A stretch of DNA of 64,000 bases. Source: Hyphomicrobiales bacterium. GTDB lineage: Bacteria > Pseudomonadota > Alphaproteobacteria > Rhizobiales > Rhizobiaceae. Positions 52,562-61,547 of this stretch are shown here, piece after piece. The translations under genes and the position numbers were made by a program. Every line of letters begins with the position of its first letter. The stretch's first letter is position 1. The stretch covers positions 140,259 through 204,258 of the forward strand of contig UBQX01000005.1 of assembly GCA_900467685.1 (NCBI GenBank), written 5' to 3'. The notes below the pieces were generated by a model, which saw only the letters and a list, made by a program, of their open reading frames with translations, was not told the origin of the DNA and made no database searches.

Positions 52562-54353
52562 GACGGGCTCCCACGAACATGTGCTGCACGGCGGCGTCTT
52601 TCGCGACGGCTTCCGGATTGCCGGAGGACACGACACGGCCCTGGTCCAGCACCGTGATGCGGTCGGCGATCCCCCAGACCAGATCGAGATCGTGTTCGAC
52701 GAGGATCACGGTCTTGCCGAGCTGCCGGCTCAGGAACCGCACAAGGTCGGCAAAGTTGTTGCGCTCGCTTTTCGAAAGACCGGCTGCCGGCTCGTCGAAA
52801 AGCACGATCGTCGATTCCTTCAGCACCGTGCGCATCACTTCGACCAGACGCCGCTGGCCGTGGGACAGAAGATCGGCGCGGTCATGCCCGAATTCCGTTT
52901 CCATGGCGCGTGCAAGCGCATCGATCGCATCGCTGCCCTTGCCGTTGCGTGCATCAAGCCCGAGCCTCAGGTTGTCCCAGAGAGACATCTGCGAAAAGAT
53001 CCGCGGAGCCTGGAACGTGCGGCCGAGCTGCATGTTGGCGATCTTGTCGGCGGGGTAATCCGTCGTGTCGACACCGTTGATATAGAACGAGCCATCATTC
53101 AGCCGGCTCAGCCCGGTCAGGACATTGAGAAGACTGGTCTTGCCGGAACCATTGGCGCCGATCAGCCCATGGATCTCACCCTTGCGAACCTTCAGGTTCA
53201 CGCCATCCACCGCAACGACCGCACCGAACCGCTTGGTACCGTTGCGGACTTCGACGGCGATTTCTTCCGTGGGCTCCTTGGCCGTACCCGTGCCCGCGAG
53301 CTGGGCCAGAAAACCATCGATCCTGAAGGCGCGTTCGCCGGTACCGCCATGGTTTTTCTTGGACCGCAGGCGCTCGATCGAACCGACGATGCCGTCGGGA
53401 AACAGCATGACTGCGCCCATGGTGAGGCAACCGTACATCAGCAGGCGGTATTCGACGAACTGCGCGAGCAGGACATTGGGCAGTACATAGATAATCGCGA
53501 CGCCGATGATTGGTCCGAGCATCTGTCCGCGTCCGCCGACGACGACGGCAAAGAAGAAGACGAAGGACAGTTCGATATTGAAGCCCTGGGGGCTGACGAA
53601 AGCGACGACCGGCAGGTAGAGCACACCGCAAATCCCGGTGCCGATAGCGGCAATCAGAAACGCGGCGAAACGCATCAGGCCGGGCTTGATTCCAAGCGAG
53701 CGTGCAGCCTCGGGGCTGAGCGAGGAAACGAACATGTTCCGGCCGAGACGCGAACGCCGGATCAGGTAATGCACAATCAGCGCCAGCATCGGAAAGATCG
53801 TGACCAACAACGCAAGCGGAGAGATGCCGAATGCGATGGGGGTCATGAGAGCCGGGATCCGGACGCTGATCCCGTTGATCCCGTTCGTCCATCGGTCGAG
53901 CGTCACCAGCAATTGCGGGAAGACGATCGCCGCGCTCATCGTGACGAAGCCAAGGTGGAAGCCCTGTACCCGGAGCGCGGGGAGCGCGAACAGCAGGCCG
54001 CCGAGGGCTGCGGCCGCGATACCGCCGAGAGCCGCCAGGACAAAGGGCACACCGTGAAGGCCGAACAGGATTGCGGTTCCATAGGCGGAGAGGCCCAGAA
54101 TAGCGCCCTGACCGAAGGATTTCTGACCCGCATCGATGAACAGGAAGTTCTGAAAGATCGATGCGGCGATGTAGATGTTCACCAGCTGGAACGTATGGAT
54201 CCAGTATTCGTTGCCGGCAAGGACCGGGCCGATGCCGGTCAAGAGGATCAGGACAAGCCCGATCTTGACCTGCGTCAGGTCGGAGTTGAACCGCGCCTTC
54301 TTGGCAGTTTCGCCCTGCTGCGCGTTCGGATAGGTGTTCGATGCAGCCGTCAT
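52554..54353 (-). CDS. Fused LivM permease-LivG ATPase (importer 2)
   Basis: 599 residues. Residues about 1-340 are a LivM-type membrane domain (QKSFGQGAILGLSAYG, ALRVQGFHLGFVTMSAA, FFAVVVGGRGQMLGP). After a linker rich in Gly, Lys and Glu, residues about 365-599 form a LivG-type ATPase with Walker A GANGSGKT, signature LSHGQ and Walker B VLFDEP. ATG 54353 lies 1 bp after the livH stop. A permease joined to an ATPase within one chain is uncommon in this transporter family. Confidence 0.9.
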   Translation of the reverse strand: MTAASNTYPNAQQGETAKKARFNSDLTQVKIGLVLILLTGIGPVLAGNEYWIHTFQLVNIYIAASIFQNFLFIDAGQKSFGQGAILGLSAYGTAILFGLHGVPFVLAALGGIAAAALGGLLFALPALRVQGFHLGFVTMSAAIVFPQLLVTLDRWTNGINGISVRIPALMTPIAFGISPLALLVTIFPMLALIVHYLIRRSRLGRNMFVSSLSPEAARSLGIKPGLMRFAAFLIAAIGTGICGVLYLPVVAFVSPQGFNIELSFVFFFAVVVGGRGQMLGPIIGVAIIYVLPNVLLAQFVEYRLLMYGCLTMGAVMLFPDGIVGSIERLRSKKNHGGTGERAFRIDGFLAQLAGTGTAKEPTEEIAVEVRNGTKRFGAVVAVDGVNLKVRKGEIHGLIGANGSGKTSLLNVLTGLSRLNDGSFYINGVDTTDYPADKIANMQLGRTFQAPRIFSQMSLWDNLRLGLDARNGKGSDAIDALARAMETEFGHDRADLLSHGQRRLVEVMRTVLKESTIVLFDEPAAGLSKSERNNFADLVRFLSRQLGKTVILVEHDLDLVWGIADRITVLDQGRVVSSGNPEAVAKDAAVQHMFVGARHA

Positions 54354-54354
54354 G

Positions 54355-55233
54355 TCACACACGCCTCGCGGTGACTCGGCCGAAGATGCCCTGTGGCCGG
54401 AAAACAAGAATGGAAACGAGAACGAGGAGGGAAGCCACATCCTGATAGGCACCACCCACCTTGTAGGCGGTCAGCATGGCCACCACGCCGACCAGCGGCC
54501 CGCCGATCAGGGTGCCGATATTGCTGCCTATGCCGCCGACGACGGCTGCAACGAAACCGTTGAGCACATATTTGAGCCCCGCATCCGGACTGACGGAAAT
54601 GACCGGCGCGACGAGGAAGCCAACGGATCCAACCATCAGGCCACTGATTGCAAATGCCAGGAGCTGCAGGCGCCGCACGGGAAGACCGGCTGCGCGGGCT
54701 GCATCAAAATCCTGAGACAGGGCGCTGATCGCCAGCCCCGAATAGGTGTGCTTCAGGAACAGCCGCAGTGCGACATACCAGAAGATCATCGCGAAGATCG
54801 CCAGGCCATAGGCGCCGGGCGTCCGTGTCCCGAAGATCCGGAAGCTGGGGGCAATGCTCTGCACCGAATAGGCAAAGGGACCTTGCGTGATCATCAGGAT
54901 GGCACCCACGATCACCGACACCGAAACCGTCGAGATCAGCCATGAATCCTGCTCGACCGATGAGCGAAGCGGCAGCAGGGTGATGTAACCCTGGAATGAG
55001 ACAAGGGCGGCGATGGCCAGACCCGCAACGATCAACATCATCGCCCACATGCCTATGCCTGCACCATTCGCCAGGAAATAGGCCGCGAAGCCGCCCAGGA
55101 TGAACATGTTGCCCTGGGCAAAGTTGAAAATGTTGGTTGCGCCGTGGACGATGTTGAAGCTCATCGCGATGGTCGCGAATATCGATCCGATGGCAATTCC
55201 ACGGATCACAATGATTAGGATTTCACTTAGCAA
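54355..55233 (-). CDS. livH: LivH-type permease (importer 2)
   Basis: 292-residue polytopic membrane protein: RGIAIGSIFATIAMSFNIVHGATNIFNFAQGNMF is the LivH opening (key block NIFNFAQGNMF), followed by about eight hydrophobic segments and ending in VFRPQGIFGR. It heads the operon livH-livMG-livF-thioesterase-GMC-AKR. No binding-protein gene is attached to this importer in the window. Operator S12 lies 83 bp upstream. Confidence 0.92.
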   Translation of the reverse strand: MLSEILIIVIRGIAIGSIFATIAMSFNIVHGATNIFNFAQGNMFILGGFAAYFLANGAGIGMWAMMLIVAGLAIAALVSFQGYITLLPLRSSVEQDSWLISTVSVSVIVGAILMITQGPFAYSVQSIAPSFRIFGTRTPGAYGLAIFAMIFWYVALRLFLKHTYSGLAISALSQDFDAARAAGLPVRRLQLLAFAISGLMVGSVGFLVAPVISVSPDAGLKYVLNGFVAAVVGGIGSNIGTLIGGPLVGVVAMLTAYKVGGAYQDVASLLVLVSILVFRPQGIFGRVTARRV

Positions 55234-55316
55234 GTTTTCCTCCCGCGCCTGCCGAATCCTCTGATCTGCGGCGCAATATCAGCCTATTGGCGGATAGGAC
55301 CTGCAGCAAGGCAAGT

Positions 55317-55336
55317 CATCGTTCGAACGGACTAAC
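55317..55336 (-). promoter_or_regulatory. Palindromic operator S12 (importer 2 operon)
   Basis: CATCGTTCGAACGGACTAAC, with the central TTCGAA perfectly symmetric. It is 83 bp from the livH ATG. TCCTATCC begins 17 bp past the repeat, one of the clearest -10-like sequences in the set. Confidence 0.8.
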
Positions 55337-55415
55337 GGCCGGAATACGTGGTCAGTCGGCCGAGAAAAGTTGGCAAGTACGCCGCTGGCGAAACCGGAAC
55401 AGCCATGTCCTTGTT

Positions 55416-56294
55416 TCAGCGCGGCTGCGAATGGAGCGCCTGTTCCGACTTTCGCTGAAATTGCTCCAGAACGGTTTGCGCCGTATCAAACGACGCCTTG
55501 GCGGCCGCTCGCAAATCCATCGCGGCAAGCTCAGGCGATATGACTTCGACCGAGAGCGGAAGCTTGATCCCTGCAGCGTCCAATGTCTGGCAGAAGGCCT
55601 GCAGGTCGAAGCTCCCCTGCCCGCAAAGCTTGCGATGAACAGTGTCGACGTTGAGGGGACCCTGCAGTTTTTCATCAGCATCGTTGATCTGAACGCACAA
55701 GACCCGGTCAGACGGTATCTTCAGCAGATCCTGAAGAGGAACCTTTCCCCGGAAGATGTGCCAGCTATCGAGGACCAGGCCCGCATTGGGAATTCCATCG
55801 ATGACTTCCAGCGCGGTCTCGATATCCGCGACGTCGCTCCACGCAACAATCTCGAGGGCGACCGAGAGCCCGCTTCTGCCGGCCCGTTCGCAAAGCGCAC
55901 GGAAACGCGATCTGAGGGTCCCACGCGGGATGCCACGTCCCTGCAGATCGCTGCCGACATTGATGCTCGTCGCACCGAAGGCTGAGGCGGCCTCGATCGC
56001 CATCTCTTCATTTGCCCGCGCGACGCGTCCCGCTTCTCCGTCCACGAACCAGTCGGTCAGGAATTCAACCGAGCGCTCTGTCATTCCGACACCGTCGAGA
56101 CACGCCTTGAGCGATGCATCGCCAATCCCCGCGGCCCGTTGCTCGGCATAATCCCGGAAATGCAGGCACATGCCGGTATATCCCGCCGCCGCACAGGCCT
56201 CGACCCGTGCAAAAAAGTCATGCCGCGACGCCTTCGGGCCGCCGGGCATGACGCCGCTGATGGTGTGCGAACTGCAGATCAGACCTGGAAGCAT
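55416..56294 (-). CDS. Sugar phosphate isomerase/epimerase-like TIM-barrel protein
   Basis: 292 residues of the AP-endonuclease-2/xylose-isomerase-like TIM barrel. Candidate metal ligands appear as ALEIVAWSD (Glu), LDSWHIFR (Asp, His), QINDAD (Asp) and SVEVIS (Glu). The C-terminal residues are encoded by DNA resembling the intergenic palindrome (TTTCGCTGAAATTGCT). It follows the PaaK-like ligase by 43 bp. Isomerase, epimerase or ring hydrolase activity is possible; no substrate can be named. Confidence 0.82.
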   Translation of the reverse strand: MLPGLICSSHTISGVMPGGPKASRHDFFARVEACAAAGYTGMCLHFRDYAEQRAAGIGDASLKACLDGVGMTERSVEFLTDWFVDGEAGRVARANEEMAIEAASAFGATSINVGSDLQGRGIPRGTLRSRFRALCERAGRSGLSVALEIVAWSDVADIETALEVIDGIPNAGLVLDSWHIFRGKVPLQDLLKIPSDRVLCVQINDADEKLQGPLNVDTVHRKLCGQGSFDLQAFCQTLDAAGIKLPLSVEVISPELAAMDLRAAAKASFDTAQTVLEQFQRKSEQALHSQPR

Positions 56295-56337
56295 CTTCCC
56301 TCTCAGAACAGCCGGTTACATCGATGCGACAAAGACC

Positions 56338-57759
56338 CTATTTCGGGCCCTTGCGCAAATCGAGAAGGCGCCGAACCTTGTCGCGGCCGAGCCTGGTATG
56401 CTCGGCAAGTGTCCCCGCGTCGACGATCTCGACATCGACCTTCACACCCAGATCCTTGAAGAGAGCCTGGCGCATGTCGGCTTCCAGCGCTCCGGAATCG
56501 ACGTCTGCGGATTTCCGCTCGATCTTGACCGTCATTTCCTCGCGGCGACCCAGGCCTTCGCCGACATAGTAGGCGACGCAGATATAGTCACCTGTGGTGC
56601 GATCATCCTTGGTCACTGCATTCTGGCAGGCAAGCGGATAGACATTGTTGCCCCTGAGCTTCACCATTTCATCGGCGCGCCCAAGGAACATCGACAGCTT
56701 GCGTGAAATGAGCCCGGATTCGGACTCTTCACGATCCGTCATGATCATCAGATCGCGCAAATCATATCGAATGATGGGGGGCACAGATCGGTGCAGGCTC
56801 GTGGCCACCAGATTGCCGCGTTCGCCATAGCCGAGCGGCTGACCGTTCTCCGTATCGACGATCTGCACATAGACCGTATCCTCGTTTATGTGCTTGCCCT
56901 TCCGCTCGCGCCCCTCGAAAGCGATCAGGCCGATTTCATGGGTGCCGTAGTTGTCGTAGACGGGGCAGCCCCAGGCCGCCTCCAGCTTCGCGCGGAAATG
57001 ACCCTCGATGTCGGGGCCGAGGTAGGAATGCAGGAAGCGCGTCTTCAGCTGGTGCAGGTCGAATTTCATTTCTTCCGCCACCTGCGCGAGGCGACCGAGA
57101 TATTCGCCACGGGCGAACCACCAGTCGACACCCCATTCTCGCGCATATTCGAGCTTTCGCTCGCTGGTGGTCACGATGCCCGTGCCCGTCGTCATCGGCA
57201 CGCAGCCCATCCAGTTGAACAGCGCCGCATAGGCCATCCAGGCCGAATTGGCGAGCGAGTTCGTATAGGTGATCTGGACGACATCGCCGGGCTTCGCGCC
57301 CTGTTCGTAAAATGCCCGCGCCGCCTGCACCGCCTGGACCTCCCACGCGATCGGATCGAACAGGGTCGGTCGAGGCAAACCGGTGGTGCCGCCGCTCGTC
57401 TGAATTTTCAGCGGCACCTGCCCGAACGGCGGACGGCCGAAGCGATAATGATCGCCGAATGGCGGAGCAGACTGCAGCGCGCCCTTCAGATCATCGCTCG
57501 TGAAGGTCGGAATGCGATCTATATGCTCCAGACGGGTGATGTCACCCTTCTCCAGACCGGCGGCTCCCCAGTGTCGCTGGTAGAATGGAACCTCCCAAGC
57601 CTCGGCGACGCGATCGAGAAAGCGCTTTTCCTGCAAGGCGTTCAGGGCGTCGGCAGACAGCCGCCCGACCGTCTGATGGTAGAAAGGTGGCGGCGGATAG
57701 TCCGCCATGAACTGGTCCCAATCGACGGATTTGTGATAGTAGGGAATGGTGAGTGTCAT
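56338..57759 (-). CDS. Phenylacetate-CoA ligase-like (PaaK family) acyl-CoA ligase
   Basis: 473 residues: TSGGTTGLPRPTLFDP is the ATP loop of the PaaK type, with DNYGTHEIG and YDLRDL downstream and a C-terminal LGRDKVRR. The frame opens at 57882 within the operator, but MTLTIPYYHKSVDW (57759) is the likely start. PaaK relatives activate aryl and cyclic carboxylic acids. It is the third CoA ligase type of the island. Operator S13 is 83 bp upstream. Confidence 0.87.
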   Translation of the reverse strand: MTLTIPYYHKSVDWDQFMADYPPPPFYHQTVGRLSADALNALQEKRFLDRVAEAWEVPFYQRHWGAAGLEKGDITRLEHIDRIPTFTSDDLKGALQSAPPFGDHYRFGRPPFGQVPLKIQTSGGTTGLPRPTLFDPIAWEVQAVQAARAFYEQGAKPGDVVQITYTNSLANSAWMAYAALFNWMGCVPMTTGTGIVTTSERKLEYAREWGVDWWFARGEYLGRLAQVAEEMKFDLHQLKTRFLHSYLGPDIEGHFRAKLEAAWGCPVYDNYGTHEIGLIAFEGRERKGKHINEDTVYVQIVDTENGQPLGYGERGNLVATSLHRSVPPIIRYDLRDLMIMTDREESESGLISRKLSMFLGRADEMVKLRGNNVYPLACQNAVTKDDRTTGDYICVAYYVGEGLGRREEMTVKIERKSADVDSGALEADMRQALFKDLGVKVDVEIVDAGTLAEHTRLGRDKVRRLLDLRKGPK

Positions 57760-57842
57760 CTGCCCGCTTCTGAAATTGCGATTGCACATCCGCCAACGAG
57801 GCGATTTGTTGAAGCGAGAAAATCCCAGCTTCAGGGCCTTGG

Positions 57843-57862
57843 AACCGTCCGAAAGGACTAAG
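57843..57862 (-). promoter_or_regulatory. Palindromic operator S13
   Basis: AACCGTCCGAAAGGACTAAG. The inner CGTCCGAAAGGAC is highly symmetric; the outermost AAC deviates. It is 83 bp from the PaaK-like start, as at S12. GGATTTTC follows 17 bp past the repeat. Confidence 0.75.
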
Positions 57863-57940
57863 GCCGGCAAAGCCGAAGCCACGGGTGAGGCCCGCTACTC
57901 ATTCGCCGCGGCGTGGTCGCCCCGCTCTGTCAGCCAAGCC

Positions 57941-58924
57941 TTAATCCGAAGCTCCCCGCCGCCTCGACAGGTACGCACCGATCTCACCCACGATGCCGCG
58001 GCGGAAGGCCATGACGCAGACGATGAAGATCATTCCATGCAGGGCTTTGACCCAGATTCCGAATTCGGACAGATAATATTGCATGGCGATGATGATCGCG
58101 GCACCAAGCACCGGTCCCGTCATGGTGGCGAGCCCGCCGACCAGGACCATCAGCACCACTTCGCCGGACATGAAAAACTCCACGTCGGTCAGCGTCGCCA
58201 GCTGGAAGCCGATGGCCTTGACCGCGCCGGCCATTCCGGAAAGCGTCGCCGATAGTGTAAATGCGATGAGCTTGATGCGGTCCACGTCGTAGCCGAGCGA
58301 AGCGGCGCGCGTTTCGTTTTCCTTGATCGAACGGAGAATATGGCCGAACGGCGAATGGACGATCCGGTAGATGATACAGAAGCCGATCAGGAAGAAGGCC
58401 AGAACGAAGAAATAGGATTGGCGGTCCGACATCGGCGCCATCGCCGAAACCAGCGCTTTGCGCGGAACGCCCTGCAATCCATCTTCGCCGCCGGTGAAGG
58501 GTGCCTGCACGGCGATGAAATAGACCACTTGCGCCATCGCAAGTGTAATCATGCCGAAATAAATCCCCTGCTTGCGGATGGCGACCCAGCCGAAGATCAG
58601 TCCCAGAACCACGCTGCATGACGTGGCGACCAGAATGGCAAGCTCCGCCGGAAGCCCCATCGTCTTGGCGCAATAACCCGAAATATAGGCCGCGCTTCCA
58701 AAGAAGGCCGCGTGGCCGAAGCTCAGAAGGCCGGAATATCCCATGACCAGATTGAACGCGCAGGCGAACAAGGCAAAGCAAAGCACGTTGATGAGAAACA
58801 TCGGATAGATGAGGAACGGAGCCGCCGAAAGCGCGACGGCAACCAGCAGGATGATGATAAGCTGGCGTTGCCGGACACTGCCGTTCGCGGCGGCGATCTT
58901 GGTTTCTAAGGGAGCCATCGCCAT
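57941..58924 (-). CDS. livM: LivM-type permease (importer 3)
   Basis: 327 residues: GYSGLLSFGHAAFFGSAAY, GWVAIRKQGIYFGMITLAMAQ and RIVHSPFGHILRSIKENE are LivM hallmarks, with about nine membrane segments. The open frame is much longer (to 59320), but ATG 58924 overlaps the livH stop (ATGA) and fits the family. It resembles the LivM half of the fused protein at 1643, so importers 1 and 3 are closer to each other than to importer 2. Confidence 0.92.
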   Translation of the reverse strand: MAMAPLETKIAAANGSVRQRQLIIILLVAVALSAAPFLIYPMFLINVLCFALFACAFNLVMGYSGLLSFGHAAFFGSAAYISGYCAKTMGLPAELAILVATSCSVVLGLIFGWVAIRKQGIYFGMITLAMAQVVYFIAVQAPFTGGEDGLQGVPRKALVSAMAPMSDRQSYFFVLAFFLIGFCIIYRIVHSPFGHILRSIKENETRAASLGYDVDRIKLIAFTLSATLSGMAGAVKAIGFQLATLTDVEFFMSGEVVLMVLVGGLATMTGPVLGAAIIIAMQYYLSEFGIWVKALHGMIFIVCVMAFRRGIVGEIGAYLSRRRGASD

Positions 58925-59811
58925 CAACGTGTCCTGCCGAAAAGTCCCGCGGGCCGAACCGTGAGAATGATAATCATTGCTATAAAGATCACCGTGCTGG
59001 CTGCGGGAGGATAAAGCAGCTTCGCGAACGCCTCCAGGATGCCGAGCCCGAAGCCGGTCAGGATCGCGCCGCCGATCGACCCCATCCCGCCGATGACCAC
59101 AACGGCAAAGATGACCGGCATGATGTTGCCGCCCATGATGGCCGAGACCTGATAGATTGGGGCCGCCAAGACCCCGGCGAGAGCTGCGAGCCCGACGCCA
59201 AAGCCATAGGTGATCATGATCATGCGCGGCACGTTGACGCCGAAGGCGCGCAGGAGAACCGGTTTCTCGGTAGCCGCACGCAGATACGCCCCCAGCTTGG
59301 TCTTTTCGATGACGATCCACGTGGCCGCACAGACGACGATGGATGCCGCCACCACCCAGAGCCGGTAGATCGGCAGAACCATGAAATCGAGATCGATGAT
59401 GCCGGACAATGCGTTCGGCGGGCGATAGGGTTGCCCGGAAACGCCATACTGAGCGCGAAAGGCGCTTTCGACCACGAGAGCGACGCCATAGGTCAGCAGA
59501 AATCCGTAGATATGATCGAGATTGTAGAGCTTGCGGAACATGGTGCGTTCAAGAAGCACTCCCAATGAACCGACGATGATGGGACTGAGGATCAGGGCCG
59601 GCCAGTAACCGATGCCGAAATAGTGCAACAGCATCCAGGCAACGAAGGCGCCCATCATGTACTGGGCGCCATGGGTGAAGTTGATGATCTGCAAAAGCCC
59701 GAAGATGACGGCAAGTCCCAGCGACAGGATCGCGTAGAACGAGCCGTTGATCAGGCCGAGCAGGAGCTGTCCCAGAAACACATCCGCAGGCATACTGAAA
59801 ATCGACATCAT
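58924..59811 (-). CDS. livH: LivH-type permease (importer 3)
   Basis: 295 residues with LivH features: GQLLLGLINGSFYAILSLGLA, NFTHGAQYMMGAF and RPAGLFGR at the C terminus. Near-identical blocks appear in the N-terminal half of the fusion at 1643. It follows livF with a 39-bp gap and overlaps livM. Confidence 0.93.
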   Translation of the reverse strand: MMSIFSMPADVFLGQLLLGLINGSFYAILSLGLAVIFGLLQIINFTHGAQYMMGAFVAWMLLHYFGIGYWPALILSPIIVGSLGVLLERTMFRKLYNLDHIYGFLLTYGVALVVESAFRAQYGVSGQPYRPPNALSGIIDLDFMVLPIYRLWVVAASIVVCAATWIVIEKTKLGAYLRAATEKPVLLRAFGVNVPRMIMITYGFGVGLAALAGVLAAPIYQVSAIMGGNIMPVIFAVVVIGGMGSIGGAILTGFGLGILEAFAKLLYPPAASTVIFIAMIIILTVRPAGLFGRTR

Positions 59812-59850
59812 GACCGGGCTCGTCTCTCAATTCGTTCGAATTCTTGTTCG

Positions 59851-60576
59851 TTAGACACCCAGATAGGCCTGCAGCTGCTGCGACCGTACGGCGATATCGG
59901 CATTGTCAACTTCATCGACCACCTGTCCTCCCTCGACCACGTAGTGGCGATCAGCCACCGAAGAGGCAAAATGGAAATTCTGTTCGACCAGCAGAATGGT
60001 GAAACCCTTCTGCTTCAGGAGCCGGATCGCGACGCCGATTTGCTGCACGATGACGGGCGCGAGTCCCTCCGTCGGTTCGTCCAGCAGAAGCAGTTTCGCC
60101 CCGGTCCGCAGGATGCGGCCGATGGCCAGCATCTGCTGTTCGCCGCCCGACAGCTTGGTGCCGTAACTCGACCGACGCTCTTTCAGGTTCGGAAAGAGGG
60201 TGTGAATCTGTTCGACACTCATTCCCCCCTGACCCACAACTGGCAAAAGCAGCAGGTTCTCTTCGACGGTCAGATCCGAAAAGATGCCGCGCTCTTCCGG
60301 GCAGTAACCGATCCCGGATCGCGCGATCCGCTCCGGCGGCAAACCCAGAAGCTCCCTCCCGCGGAAAACGATGGACCCTTCGGCGCGATCAAGAATCCCC
60401 ATGATAGCGCGCAGGGTCGTGGTCTTGCCGACGCCGTTACGCCCGAGAAGCGTGACGACCTCGCCTTCACCGATCGACAGGTTCATCCCGTGCAGAACGT
60501 GGGACTCGCCATACCAGCCCTCAAGGCCGCGGATTTCCATCATCGGCGACCGTTGCTCAGGGATCGGCTCACGCAT
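59851..60576 (-). CDS. livF: ABC transporter ATP-binding protein, LivF type (importer 3)
   Basis: 241 residues: Walker A GRNGVGKT, signature LSGGEQQM and Walker B LLLDEPTEGLAP. MMEIRGLEGWYGES mirrors the LivF at 923. ATG 60576 overlaps the livG end by 8 bases. Confidence 0.93.
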   Translation of the reverse strand: MREPIPEQRSPMMEIRGLEGWYGESHVLHGMNLSIGEGEVVTLLGRNGVGKTTTLRAIMGILDRAEGSIVFRGRELLGLPPERIARSGIGYCPEERGIFSDLTVEENLLLLPVVGQGGMSVEQIHTLFPNLKERRSSYGTKLSGGEQQMLAIGRILRTGAKLLLLDEPTEGLAPVIVQQIGVAIRLLKQKGFTILLVEQNFHFASSVADRHYVVEGGQVVDEVDNADIAVRSQQLQAYLGV

Positions 60577-61321
60577 GGCTGTTCCCCATATAGGCTTCGA
60601 TAACCGCCGGATTGGCCGACACGTCGGCATACGAACCTTCCGTCAGCAACTGACCACGCTGCAGCACGGCCACCCAGTCGCAAAGCTCCGCAACGACGCG
60701 CAGATTGTGCTCGACCATGACCACCGTGCGCCCTTGGGCAACAGAGCGTATGAGTGCGCTCACACCCTTGATATCCTCGCTCCCGAGGCCTGCCATCGGC
60801 TCGTCGAGCAACAGGATGGACGGGTCTAGCGCCAGCGTCGTGGCTATTTCGAGCGCGCGCTTGCGCCCATAGGGCAGATCGCTGGCCTGGTGTCGCGCGT
60901 AATCACCAAGACCGACGGCTGCGAGCAGCTCTTCGACGCGTTCATCCAGCACCGAAAGACAGCGGTCGGTTTGCCAGAAGTTGAAGTCGTCACGATTTTT
61001 CCGCTGCAAGGCCACACGCACGTTTTCATGCACAGTGAGTTGCGGAAAGACCGACGATATCTGGAACGAACGAGAGACCCCCAGCCGGGCAATCGCATGC
61101 GGTTTGAGCGCGCTGACGTCCTGGCCATTGATCATGATCCGCCCGGACGTGGGCGGGAGAAACTTGGTGAGCAGGTTGAAAACCGTGGTCTTGCCGGCAC
61201 CGTTGGGCCCGATCAGGGCAAAAATCGAGCCCTTGCGAACCCTGAGATTCACGTTGTTCACTGCCACGAAGCCGACAAAGCTCTTCGTCAGGCCGCTGGT
61301 CTCGATAGCCCATCCGTCCAA
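60569..61321 (-). CDS. livG: ABC transporter ATP-binding protein, LivG type (importer 3)
   Basis: About 250 residues: Walker A GPNGAGKT, an LPYGRKRALEI signature and LLLDEPMAGLGSED. No ATG fits the family start; the frame runs open to 61711 in unrelated sequence. A TTG at 61321 with GGGAGG eight bases upstream gives LDGWAIETSGLTKSF, matching the LivG at 163, and is taken as the start. First gene of the importer 3 operon livG-livF-livH-livM, divergent from the DUF6282 and binding-protein genes. Confidence 0.9.
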   Translation of the reverse strand: MDGWAIETSGLTKSFVGFVAVNNVNLRVRKGSIFALIGPNGAGKTTVFNLLTKFLPPTSGRIMINGQDVSALKPHAIARLGVSRSFQISSVFPQLTVHENVRVALQRKNRDDFNFWQTDRCLSVLDERVEELLAAVGLGDYARHQASDLPYGRKRALEIATTLALDPSILLLDEPMAGLGSEDIKGVSALIRSVAQGRTVVMVEHNLRVVAELCDWVAVLQRGQLLTEGSYADVSANPAVIEAYMGNSHA

Positions 61322-61433
61322 ACTGAATGTCCTCCCGTCGCGTGCCCTGCTGGGCCGCACGTCCCCCAAGACACACAACTGTGCCCCATGCCTCCAAATT
61401 GCGCCGACGATGGCGACGCGTTGCCCTCTCGGA

Positions 61434-61453
61434 CACGTCCGAACGGACGATGT
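61434..61453. promoter_or_regulatory. Palindromic operator S14 between importer 3 and the DUF6282 gene
   Basis: ACACGTCCGAACGGACGATG, containing the perfect inner palindrome GTCCG-AA-CGGAC. It is 112 bp from the leftward livG TTG and 94 bp from the rightward start at 61548. CGCCAT on the left side is at the expected -10 distance. Confidence 0.75.
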
Positions 61454-61547
61454 CGCACGATCTGCGCTTCGACAGGGTCTGCCGTGATGAGGAGCGTGGT
61501 CGCCACCGGCTGGAAGGCCCGGCGGCCGCAATGAGGAGGAGCAACCC

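Noticed and set aside
52560..54374. A 604-codon open frame on the plus strand
   Set aside because: Antisense to the LivM-LivG fusion; it is rich in Arg, Glu and Asp without a recognisable domain.
57882..59320. The long upstream extensions of the PaaK-like (to 57882) and LivM (to 59320) frames
   Set aside because: The extra N-terminal parts show no similarity to the families; they overlap operator S13 in one case and livH in the other. Internal starts with overlap or ribosome-binding sites fit better.
6876..61453. The palindromes as transcription terminators
   Set aside because: They lie in front of genes and the arms are separated by only two bases, so no stable hairpin can form. There is no T-run next to them.
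6876..61453. The palindromes as sigma-54 promoters
   Set aside because: There is no GG-N10-GC pair at the needed spacing and the elements are symmetric.
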